From Bacteroidales bacterium (GTDB lineage Bacteria; Bacteroidota; Bacteroidia; Bacteroidales; Bacteroidaceae): a stretch of 33,870 bases of DNA. Shown here in pieces: positions 1 through 5,882 of the stretch. The notes under the pieces are model-generated. The model was not told where the DNA came from. It saw only the letters and a program-made list of their open reading frames with translations, and did no database searches. Both the position numbers and the translations under genes were made by a program. Position 1 is the stretch's first letter. Each line of letters starts with the position of its first letter. The stretch is from NCBI GenBank assembly GCA_022772475.1, contig JALEZQ010000004.1:1-33870 (forward strand), in the 5' to 3' direction.

Positions 1-378
1 AAGCACCACATGCGTGAAGATGTTGTTGATCTCGTTCTTTACCCGGATCCGGAAGTGGTTGATGGTGATGAAGTCGGGACACTCCTGAGCTGCCAGCCAC
101 TTGAAGCGGATGTCGTATCGCAACAATTCTTCGATCTTGCGGCATGATTAGGTGTTGTCCAGGTAGGCATAAAGGATGATCTTCAGCATCATCTTGGGGT
201 GGTATGCACAGCGGCCGCACTCGCGACAGAGTTTCTTGAACCTCTTCAAGTCAAGCGACTCCACAATGGCATCGACCAAGCGAACGGGGTCACCCTGCGG
301 AATTTCTTCGTCGAGGTTGACCCAAATAAACAGTTGGTCGCTGTTACTGTAGTTTTTTGTATGCAACTTTGTGGACAT
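1..378 (-). pseudogene. IS1182-family transposase, N-terminal part with internal stop, runs off the left edge
   Basis: The reading frame starts with MSTKLHTKNYSNSDQLF and continues through the DUF772-like N-terminal region (PVRLVDAIVESLDL, HPKMMLKIILYAYLDNT) typical of IS1182-type transposases of Bacteroidetes. A TAA at 148-150 interrupts it; beyond the stop the same frame continues with family sequence (SCRKIEELLRYDIRF, then KWLAAQECPDFITINHF) to the window edge. In relatives the residue after LDNT is Tyr, so a single TAC/TAT to TAA change explains the break. An upstream ATG at 421-423 is in frame, but the promoter (-7 at 399-406) lies downstream of it, so the ATG at 376-378 is preferred. 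The DDE catalytic part lies outside the window. Confidence is high for the family and good for the broken state, unless TAA is a sequencing error. Confidence 0.8.
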
Positions 379-398
379 TGTTATTTGTTTATATGTCT

Positions 399-428
399 CA
401 AAGTTACGAAAACTTTCTGACATGGCAA
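399..428 (-). promoter_or_regulatory. Bacteroidetes-type promoter of the left transposase
   Basis: On the minus strand TTG (426-428) is followed after 19 bp by TAACTTTG (399-406), matching the Bacteroidetes TTG/TAnnTTTG consensus. It lies about 20 bp upstream of the ATG at 376-378 and decides that start. Confidence 0.65.
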
Positions 429-429
429 A

Positions 430-453
430 GCCCCTGCTTGTGAAAGTCGGGGC
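430..453. terminator. Hairpin in the insertion-sequence leader
   Basis: GCCCCTGCTT (430-439) and AAGTCGGGGC (444-453) pair with two mismatches around a 4-nt loop. A near-identical hairpin precedes the partial gene at the right edge (33783-33806). It sits just upstream of the transposase promoter, where it could block transcription entering the element from outside. That role is inferred. Confidence 0.5.
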
Positions 454-493
454 TATTTTCCATTGATTATGCTGGCTTCTGCGATAAAATCAT

Positions 494-501
494 TATCTTT
501 G
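494..501 (+). promoter_or_regulatory. Possible -7 element before the AAA ATPase remnant
   Basis: TATCTTTG matches the -7 consensus TAnnTTTG and lies 43 bp before the remnant ATG at 544. No clear TTG is found at the expected distance, so the call is weak. A palindrome TGATAC-AA-GTATCA follows at about 513-526. Confidence 0.35.
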
Positions 502-543
502 GGGTGTAAAATATGATACAAGTATCAAAAATAGTACTCTAAT

Positions 544-609
544 ATGATATTTGAACGTAAGAGATACTTGGATGAACTTATCGCAGGACGTGGAAACTTT
601 TTGCAATAG
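544..609 (+). pseudogene. AAA ATPase (AAA_14/DUF4143 type) N-terminal remnant, 21 codons
   Basis: ATG at 544 opens MIFERKRYLDELIAGRGN and ends in TAG at 607-609. This matches the usual opening of Bacteroidales ATPases in which a similar stretch is followed by a Walker A motif such as GIRRCGKS. Here the match stops after GRGN and the next bases begin the 121-bp repeat at 610, so the gene seems to have been cut by arrival of that repeat or by a deletion ending there. No rest of the gene is seen downstream. A different gene of the same broad class is intact at 20223-21368. The match is from memory and short, so confidence is moderate. Confidence 0.5.
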
Positions 610-868
610 GTGAGGCCGCGTAGTAGTGCCATGTCCATTGACGTGGCACTCAGTACGCGTCGCGGCGTCGGCCGCGACACCTATTATTTGCCGCAAAAAC
701 GCGGCAGGGACGCGAGTGGCACGTCAATGGGTGAGACCGCGTAGTAGTGCCATGTCCATTGACGTGGCACTCAGCACGCGTCGCGGCGTTGGCCGCGACA
801 CCTATTCTTTTCCGCAAAAAAACGCGGCTGCGCCGCGAGTGGCACGTCAATGGACATGCCACTACTAC
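610..868. repeat. Two tandem 121-123 bp units with 32-bp inverted arms
   Basis: Unit 1 is 610-730 and unit 2 is 731-853, nearly identical (about ten differences). The outer arms 620-651 and 837-868 are inverted copies of each other over 32 bp with two mismatches. Each unit also folds locally, for example GTCGCGGC (659-666) with GCCGCGAC (671-678) and GCCGC/GCGGC flanking an A-rich loop. A long frame across it (626-1198) is only an open frame through repeats. The layout resembles a MITE or other non-autonomous element that duplicated in tandem. No transposase is encoded. Confidence 0.75.
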
Positions 869-1256
869 ATAAAAGCTGCGCCCCCGGTGACGGTGTGTCA
901 TAATGGTCAATCTGCTGCGTTGCTATCGTCTTCGGGCTTGGTCATGTACTTCAGTACACTCCCGGCGCCCTCATCCTCAGCGCCTTGCATCTTAACCATT
1001 CTGACGCACCTTCGCGTGTGCGTCAAAATTTGCATTTTGACACACCCTCTGCGCCTCAAACCGCGTTGTAGCCTCTTCGCAGCGAGTATGTATCTACGTT
1101 ACAAAAACGAAATCTGTAGTACCCACGCGAAAATCGCCAAAACGCAACGACATGACGTGCAAATTAATATCGGAAAACAGACGTTGAAATTGGGATAGGA
1201 GGCGCCGTCGCTCAAGCATCTTCATTATGAAACACCCTCATCCTGCATCGCCGCAT
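869..1256. other. Gene-free stretch with hairpins and an IS-end-like sequence
   Basis: No convincing gene is seen. It holds two overlapping hairpins: TGACGCAC (1002-1009) with GTGCGTCA (1018-1025), and GTCAAAAT (1022-1029) with ATTTTGAC (1034-1041). Both use GTCA at 1022-1025, so they exclude each other. The stretch 1034-1049 (ATTTTGACACACCCTC) is the reverse complement, with one mismatch, of the insertion-sequence end at 33731-33746. A dispersed repeat follows at 1111-1168. Confidence 0.5.
1111..1168 (+). repeat. Dispersed intergenic repeat, copy A
   Basis: Starts AATCTGTAGTACCCACGCGA and aligns by eye with 11027-11083 at about 80% identity. The shared core also includes AAAACGCAAC and CATGAC. 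Neither copy is in a gene. Confidence 0.6.
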
Positions 1257-2018
1257 TCATAGATCTTTATCGTTCCCACTCGAATACACGCTTCGGACGA
1301 CGAGACTGGCCAAGGTCAGGCCGAAGATGCCCGTGGCGTGCATCAGTGAGCCGTTAAAGGTGGCGTCGGCCTCGTCTGTGGGTATGTTGCGTAGCAGTTC
1401 GTCGCTATAGACGCACTTGAATTTCTTTGCAGGAAAGGTGCCGGCCTTCTTGAACCGCCGCCGCAACGACGCGGCCAGCGGGCAGCCCTTGACCTTCCAA
1501 AACTCAGTGACGGCAATCCGCGACGGGTCCATCTTGAGGGCTGCGCCCATAGAGGAGAGTAGGGTGGCCCGGGTGCGGCAGGCCAGCAGAATGAGGGCGG
1601 CCTTGTCGGCCATGCTGTCGATGGCATCAATCACATAGTCGTAACTGTCCAGGGCGAAGCGCTCGGCATCGTCGGCGGTGAAGCGCTCGGCCATCGCCAC
1701 GATGTTGGCCTGCGGGTTGATGTCGAGCAGACGCTCACGCATGACCTCCACTTTGTGGCGCCCCACGGTGGACGTGCTGGCGGGGCACTGCCGGTTGATG
1801 TTGCTGTAGGCCACGATGTCGGGATCGACCATGGTGAGGTGGCCGACGCCTGTGCGGACGAGGGCTTCGGCGCACCAACTGCCCACGCCGCCCACGCCGA
1901 AGAGGATGACGCGCGTCTGCCGCAGGCGCTCCATACCGTCGCTGCCAAAGAGGCGCTCCGTGCGGCTGAAGGTCTCGGCGGGCTCTGTGGTGGAAAGATG
2001 GCGTTGTAAATCAGACAT
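1257..2018 (-). CDS. tcdA: tRNA threonylcarbamoyladenosine dehydratase (TcdA/YgdL, ThiF-MoeB-like)
   Basis: A cytoplasmic E1-like enzyme that uses ATP to cyclise N6-threonylcarbamoyladenosine at position 37 of ANN-decoding tRNAs. At 253 residues it is close to the family length (E. coli TcdA is 268). The N-terminal part has a nucleotide-binding GVGGVG motif (residues 41-46), followed by VDPD and SNINRQ, the ThiF/MoeB ATP and Mg contacts, and DAIDSM near residue 135. The FSRTERLFG opening is typical of TcdA rather than MoeB or ThiF, and no ubiquitin-like partner gene is nearby. The ATG at 2016-2018 lies about 35 bp downstream of the tsf terminator, so transcription may start in that gap or come from read-through. 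Confidence 0.88.
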   Translation of the reverse strand: MSDLQRHLSTTEPAETFSRTERLFGSDGMERLRQTRVILFGVGGVGSWCAEALVRTGVGHLTMVDPDIVAYSNINRQCPASTSTVGRHKVEVMRERLLDINPQANIVAMAERFTADDAERFALDSYDYVIDAIDSMADKAALILLACRTRATLLSSMGAALKMDPSRIAVTEFWKVKGCPLAASLRRRFKKAGTFPAKKFKCVYSDELLRNIPTDEADATFNGSLMHATGIFGLTLASLVVRSVYSSGNDKDL

Positions 2019-2051
2019 AAGGACTGCTCTTGTAAAAGGGATTTATAGAAC

Positions 2052-2082
2052 AAGCCCAGAGAACGTTACGAACTCTGGGCTT
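2052..2082 (-). terminator. Terminator of the rplM-tsf block
   Basis: AAGCCCAGAG (2052-2061) and CTCTGGGCTT (2073-2082) form a perfect 10-bp stem with an 11-nt loop, starting 34 bp after the tsf stop. The T-run after it is weak (TTGTTCTAT), so some read-through to tcdA is possible. Confidence 0.75.
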
Positions 2083-2115
2083 GCGGAGATATAGTTGAAA
2101 GTTGGTGTCGGTGGA

Positions 2116-2940
2116 TTACTCGGCACGGAGCGTAAAGCGCTTGAAGGCGGTCACGGTGCACTCCTTGTCGGCCTGCTTCAGGTAGTCAGCCACGGAAACC
2201 TTGCTGTCCTGGATGAACTCCTGGTTCAGGAGGCAAGCCTCCTTGTAGAACTTCTGCATACGGCCGTTGGCGATGCGCTCGATCATGTTCTCGGGCTTGC
2301 CCTCCTGACGAGCCTTGTCGGCAGCGATTTCATACTCTTCCTTGCGGATCTTCTCGGGAACATCCTGCTCGCAGAGCGATACGGGGTTCATGGCAGCAAC
2401 CTGCATGGCTACGGCGTGGCCGTAAGCAGGGTCAACAGCCTTGTTGAGGGCTACCATGGTGCAGAGCATGTTCTTGTTCTGGTGGTTGTAGCAAGAGATG
2501 TTGTCGCCTTCGATGGTGAGGTAGCCATCGAGTTCCATCTTCTCGCCGGTGATACCGCTGCGGTCCGTAACGGCCTCGGCAACGGTGCCGTTGCCCATGG
2601 GCAGAGCCTTTACGTCGTCGAGGGTAGCGCACTTGTTGGCTACGGCGGCGTCGAGGATGTCCTGAGCGAGCTTGATGAAGTCGGCGTTCTTGGCTACGAA
2701 GTCGGTTTCGCACTTGAGGGCGATGATGGCACCGAAGCCATTCTCAGCCTTGCAGAGCACAGCGCCTTCAGAAGCTTCGCGGTCCGAGCGCTTGGCGGCT
2801 ACGGCCTGACCCTTCTTGCGGATGATTTCTACAGCGGCTTCGATGTTGCCGTCAGCTTCGGCGAGGGCCTTCTTGCAGTCGCCCAGACCGGCGCCCGTGA
2901 GGGTACGCAGTTTTTTGATATCGTCTAATCCTACTGCCAT
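2116..2940 (-). CDS. tsf: Elongation factor Ts
   Basis: The nucleotide exchange factor that recycles EF-Tu-GDP to EF-Tu-GTP in the cytoplasm. At 274 residues it is near the E. coli length (283). The UBA-like N-terminal domain (IKKLRTLTGAGLGDCKKAL, residues 8-26) is followed by the IRKKG segment and the EF-Tu contact motif KCETDFVAKN at about residue 75. The core ends with a short C-terminal module (VADYLKQADKECTVTAFKRF). It follows rpsB as in most bacteria, but a strong terminator-like hairpin (3051-3078) lies between them and no clear promoter is seen in 2941-3050. Confidence 0.97.
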   Translation of the reverse strand: MAVGLDDIKKLRTLTGAGLGDCKKALAEADGNIEAAVEIIRKKGQAVAAKRSDREASEGAVLCKAENGFGAIIALKCETDFVAKNADFIKLAQDILDAAVANKCATLDDVKALPMGNGTVAEAVTDRSGITGEKMELDGYLTIEGDNISCYNHQNKNMLCTMVALNKAVDPAYGHAVAMQVAAMNPVSLCEQDVPEKIRKEEYEIAADKARQEGKPENMIERIANGRMQKFYKEACLLNQEFIQDSKVSVADYLKQADKECTVTAFKRFTLRAE

Positions 2941-3050
2941 TGTTGTAAGTGGTTAGGTCCGATGGGGCAGGGTCGGTATGTGGCGGCATAAGTCCACCTG
3001 CCGTCTTCTGCCATTCGGTGATGATTGATGTGTTTAGGAAAAAAAGAGAA

Positions 3051-3078
3051 ATGCGGGCGGCGGAAGTGCCGCCCGCAT
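3051..3078 (-). terminator. Strong terminator/attenuator between rpsB and tsf
   Basis: ATGCGGGCGGC (3051-3061) and GCCGCCCGCAT (3068-3078) form a perfect 11-bp GC-rich stem with a 6-nt loop. On the minus strand it is followed by TTCTCTTTTTTTCC. It begins 28 bp after the rpsB stop and should reduce transcription into tsf. Confidence 0.8.
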
Positions 3079-3105
3079 ATTTGGATGAGGTTGTGGTGCA
3101 GATTA

Positions 3106-3921
3106 TTATTCAGCCTTTGCCTCTTCAGCGGCGGGAGCCTCTTCAGCGGCGGGAGCCTCCTCTACGCGGGCTTTGGCAGCACGGCGGGGAGCCTTTTCGC
3201 CTTCGCCGGCAGCTTCGGCGTCAACCTTTTCGGCCTTGCGCTCCTGAATGCCCTCGGCGATGGCACCGCAGCAGGCGTCGAGGATAACCTCGATGCTGCT
3301 CTTGGCATCGTCATTGGCGGGGATAACGTAGTCGATGCTCTTGGGGTCAGAGTTGGTATCTACGATGCCGAATACGGGAATACCCAAACGGCGAGCCTCC
3401 TTCACGGCGATGTGCTCCTTGCATACGTCGATGACGAAGAGAGCAGCCGGAAGCTTGTTCAGGTCGGCGATGGAGCCGAGGTTCTTCTCGAGCTTGGCAC
3501 GCTGACGAGAAATCTGGAGGATTTCGCGCTTGCTGAGGTTAGAGTAGGTACCATCGTTCATGAGCTTGTCAATATTGGCCATTTTCTTGACAGCCTTGCG
3601 GATGGTGGGGAAGTTGGTGAGCATACCGCCCGGCCAGCGTTCCGTAACGTAGGGCATGGCTACCGAGGTGGCCTTGTCGGCTACGATTTCTTTGGCTTGT
3701 TTCTTAGTAGCTACGAAGAGGATCTTGCGACCCGACTTGGCCACCTGCTTCAGGGCTTCGGCAGCCTCGTCGATTTTAGCGACCGTCTTGTGGAGGTCGA
3801 TGATGTGAATGCCATTGCGCTCCATGAAGATGTAGGGAGCCATGGCGGGATTCCACTTACGCTTGAGGTGACCGAAGTGGCAGCCGGCCTCGAGCAGGGT
3901 TTCAAAATTCGTTCTAGACAT
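3106..3921 (-). CDS. rpsB: 30S ribosomal protein S2
   Basis: A structural protein of the small ribosomal subunit, needed for S1 binding. The S2 core begins MSRTNFETLLEAGCHFGHLK and shows KWNPAMAPYIF, the KTVAKIDEA helix and FVIDVCKEHIAVKEARRLG, with NSDPKSIDYVIPANDDA near residue 205. The frame is open 45 codons further upstream, but the S2 N-terminus fixes the start at 3921. At 271 residues it exceeds the usual 240 because of an Ala/Glu-rich tail. That tail is encoded by 18-bp direct repeats around 3117-3152 (GCCTCTTCAGCGGCGGGA on the plus strand), which may vary in number between strains. Confidence 0.97.
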   Translation of the reverse strand: MSRTNFETLLEAGCHFGHLKRKWNPAMAPYIFMERNGIHIIDLHKTVAKIDEAAEALKQVAKSGRKILFVATKKQAKEIVADKATSVAMPYVTERWPGGMLTNFPTIRKAVKKMANIDKLMNDGTYSNLSKREILQISRQRAKLEKNLGSIADLNKLPAALFVIDVCKEHIAVKEARRLGIPVFGIVDTNSDPKSIDYVIPANDDAKSSIEVILDACCGAIAEGIQERKAEKVDAEAAGEGEKAPRRAAKARVEEAPAAEEAPAAEEAKAE

Positions 3922-4165
3922 TGTGTCGATGAATTGTTTTGTGCGTTTACGTTCTTTTTGTTTTGCGGGCAGCGGGATGATGGCATTCTTCCGTGGGGAT
4001 AGGGTGTGGGGTGTTGCCCCTCTCTGCCATCTTGTCCGCCCCACCTTACTGCCCATTGTGCAGGTGGGTCAGCTGCGGGGTAGTTCCTAAGCCACTCGGG
4101 CCGGAAGTCCCGGCAGTTTAGATGCTAAACGACTTTCAGCAGCAAACAGCCACGGGGGCGATAGA
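3922..4165 (-). promoter_or_regulatory. Structured rpsI-rpsB spacer, candidate r-protein leader
   Basis: The 244-nt spacer has adjacent hairpins on the minus strand: GTTTAG-CAT-CTAAAC, and just downstream GCCGG-GACTT-CCGGC, around 4085-4130. The spacer is long compared with the 9-nt gap between rplM and rpsI. S2 autoregulates its mRNA in other bacteria; such a role here is inferred. No clear TAnnTTTG promoter was found in it. Confidence 0.35.
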
Positions 4166-4552
4166 TTAACGTTTGCTGAACTGGAAGCGACGACGTGCTT
4201 TGGGACGACCGGGCTTTTTGCGTTCCACAGCGCGCGAGTCGCGGGTTACAAAGCCTTCAGCGCGGAGAGCCTTCTTGTCGTCGGCGTTAACCTTGACCAG
4301 GGCGCGGGCGATGGCGAGGCGGAGAGCCTGGCTCTGGCCCGTGAAGCCACCACCTTCGAGGTTGACCTTGATGTCGTACTTCTCGGCAACGTCCAGGAGG
4401 GCGAGGGGCTGCTTAACCACATACTGAAGGATGGGCGAGGGGAAATATTCCGTAAGGTCGCGCTTGTTGATGGTGATTTTGCCCGTACCTTCGGTCATAT
4501 AAATGCGGGCCACAGAACTTTTGCGGCGGCCCAGTGCGTTGATTACTTCCAT
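4166..4552 (-). CDS. rpsI: 30S ribosomal protein S9
   Basis: A small-subunit protein whose C-terminal tail reaches the P-site tRNA. It is 128 residues, the normal size. It opens MEVINALGRRKSSVARIY, carries GGGFTGQSQALRLAIARAL in the middle, and ends with the basic tail GRPKARRRFQFSKR, whose last Lys-Arg is the conserved tRNA-contacting end. Its start is 9 bp after the rplM stop, so the two are one transcription unit, as in most bacteria. Confidence 0.97.
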   Translation of the reverse strand: MEVINALGRRKSSVARIYMTEGTGKITINKRDLTEYFPSPILQYVVKQPLALLDVAEKYDIKVNLEGGGFTGQSQALRLAIARALVKVNADDKKALRAEGFVTRDSRAVERKKPGRPKARRRFQFSKR

Positions 4553-4561
4553 ATCTGCGTA

Positions 4562-5023
4562 TTATTTGTACAAGTTAATGTCAATCACCTTGGGGCTCTG
4601 GGCTTCGTGCTTGTGCTCGCTACCCTCGTAAACGTAGAGGTTGCTGAGCTGCTGTGCGCCAAGACGGTTCTTGGGGAGCATACCCTTGACTACACGATGG
4701 AGAAGGCGGTCTGCGCCGTTCTTCTTGGCCATGATGCTGGCGGGCGTGTGTTCGCGCTGGCCGCCGGGATAGCCGGTGTAGGTGAGGTAAACGCGGTCCG
4801 TCCACTTGTTGCCGGTGAGGCGCACCTTGTCGGCGTTGATGATGATGACGTTGTCGCCGCAGTCCACGTGGGGGGTGTAGTTGGGCTTGTACTTGCCACG
4901 GAGCAACTTGGCGACCTTGGTGCAGAGGCGACCGAGAACCTGATCGGTGGCGTCAACGACAACCCACTCTTTCTTGGCAGTCTCCTTGTTGGCAGAAATG
5001 GTCTTGTAACTTAAAGTGTCCAC
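4562..5023 (-). CDS. rplM: 50S ribosomal protein L13
   Basis: An early-assembly protein of the large ribosomal subunit. It is 153 residues and shows WVVVDATDQVLGRLCTKVAK, the GDNVIIINADKVRLTGNKW core, YTGYPGG and RVVKGMLPKNRLG, all standard L13 blocks. It is first in the block rplM-rpsI-rpsB-tsf. A consensus promoter at 5171-5201 gives a leader of about 140 nt, which can fold and may carry an autoregulatory site. Confidence 0.97.
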   Translation of the reverse strand: MDTLSYKTISANKETAKKEWVVVDATDQVLGRLCTKVAKLLRGKYKPNYTPHVDCGDNVIIINADKVRLTGNKWTDRVYLTYTGYPGGQREHTPASIMAKKNGADRLLHRVVKGMLPKNRLGAQQLSNLYVYEGSEHKHEAQSPKVIDINLYK

Positions 5024-5163
5024 TCTTGATTTGTTTTAATAAATGTGTAACTACTAATGATTTATTCTCTCGCACGGCGCTATCCCGACCACCTGCTCCG
5101 GCCAATGAAGACAGGCTATCGACGCCGCACGTCGCAGGCCTTTTGGGCCCGCTTGATAATAAT
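5024..5163 (-). promoter_or_regulatory. rplM mRNA leader with hairpins, candidate autoregulatory leader
   Basis: On the minus strand GCGGGCC-CAAAA-GGCCTGC (7 bp, one G-T pair) is followed by CGACG-TGCGG-CGTCG (5 bp). L13 leaders are known in other phyla; equivalence here is inferred from position and length only. Confidence 0.4.
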
Positions 5164-5170
5164 CGGCGTG

Positions 5171-5201
5171 CAAAAGTACGCATTTCCCTTGGAATGAGCA
5201 A
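5171..5201 (-). promoter_or_regulatory. Promoter of the rplM-rpsI-rpsB-tsf block
   Basis: On the minus strand TTG (5199-5201) is followed after 20 bp by TACTTTTG (5171-5178), a full match to the Bacteroidetes consensus. Confidence 0.75.
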
Positions 5202-5258
5202 AGTTTATTCAATTTTCTTTCTCAGTTCTCAGCGCGTAGCCCCTGTTTTCCAGCATTT

Positions 5259-5843
5259 CTATGGTGTCTGGTAGGTTACGCCCAGGGCTGGAGCATAGGC
5301 TTCGGCCTTCTTCTCTACGCTCATGGGATAGGCGCGCGAACTGCTGGGCATGCGGTAGAGGCGGAGGGTGCGGTCGTCAAGGGCGACCTCGGTATATTGT
5401 CCGACTTTGGGCTCGGCGGCCCCGAACTGCCGGCAGAGGGTGGTGGTGGCCAGTTGGCCGGCGGTGATGATGGTGTGGCAGTGGGGCAACCGGCGGAGCA
5501 GGGCGGCGACATCGGTGGGCTCTACGATGAGCAGGTCCTTGTCTGACGCGGTATTCTTCGTGCGGACAATGCGCGTGGCGGTGTCGTACATGGCGATGCC
5601 TTCTTTTCTGAGGAAGGCTTCGATGCGCGGCTGGTCAAACTGCTTGGCGGCGCCTGTCAGGATGAAGTGGTCCTTGTTGCCGAAGAAGAGCAGGCCCATG
5701 ATGCGCCACATGTCGTTCTGGAAGTTGGGGTAATAGAAAGGCATGCTCCAGCGGTGGGGCGCAGGCGGGAAGGTGCCGAGCATGAGGATGCGCGCGCCGT
5801 CGGGAAGGAACGGAGCGAAAGGATGGCTTTCTTCGGGATTCAT
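5259..5843 (-). CDS. Uracil-DNA glycosylase superfamily protein, family 6 (hypoxanthine-DNA glycosylase)-like
   Basis: A probable base-excision repair enzyme that removes deaminated bases from DNA. The 194-residue protein has the superfamily opening MLGTFPP (residues 21-27) and a first active-site region FYYPNFQNDMWRI (37-49), rich in Asn/Asp as in family 6 enzymes where an Asn serves catalysis. A second motif, MPSSSRAYP near residue 165, stands where family 6 has a P-S-T/S-S-P-A-like motif. The middle segment HTIITAGQLATTTLC resembles the strand and helix that follow the central sheet. It begins 39 bp after the nspC stop on the same strand, so it is probably co-transcribed with it. Substrate preference cannot be read from sequence; another UDG-fold subfamily is possible. 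Confidence 0.6.
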   Translation of the reverse strand: MNPEESHPFAPFLPDGARILMLGTFPPAPHRWSMPFYYPNFQNDMWRIMGLLFFGNKDHFILTGAAKQFDQPRIEAFLRKEGIAMYDTATRIVRTKNTASDKDLLIVEPTDVAALLRRLPHCHTIITAGQLATTTLCRQFGAAEPKVGQYTEVALDDRTLRLYRMPSSSRAYPMSVEKKAEAYAPALGVTYQTP

Positions 5844-5882
5844 GGTGTGGGGTAGGGTAGTGGTGTGATGCCATCTGGCGGG

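Noticed and set aside
869-900. GGTGTGTCATAAT near 891-903 as another insertion-sequence end
   Set aside because: The match to GGGTGTATCAAAAT is too short and imperfect to support.
626-1198. 190-residue plus-strand open frame
   Set aside because: It runs through the 121-bp tandem repeat and following hairpins, and its protein simply repeats with the DNA. No domain is seen.
3025-4002. 325-residue plus-strand open frame
   Set aside because: Antisense shadow of rpsB.
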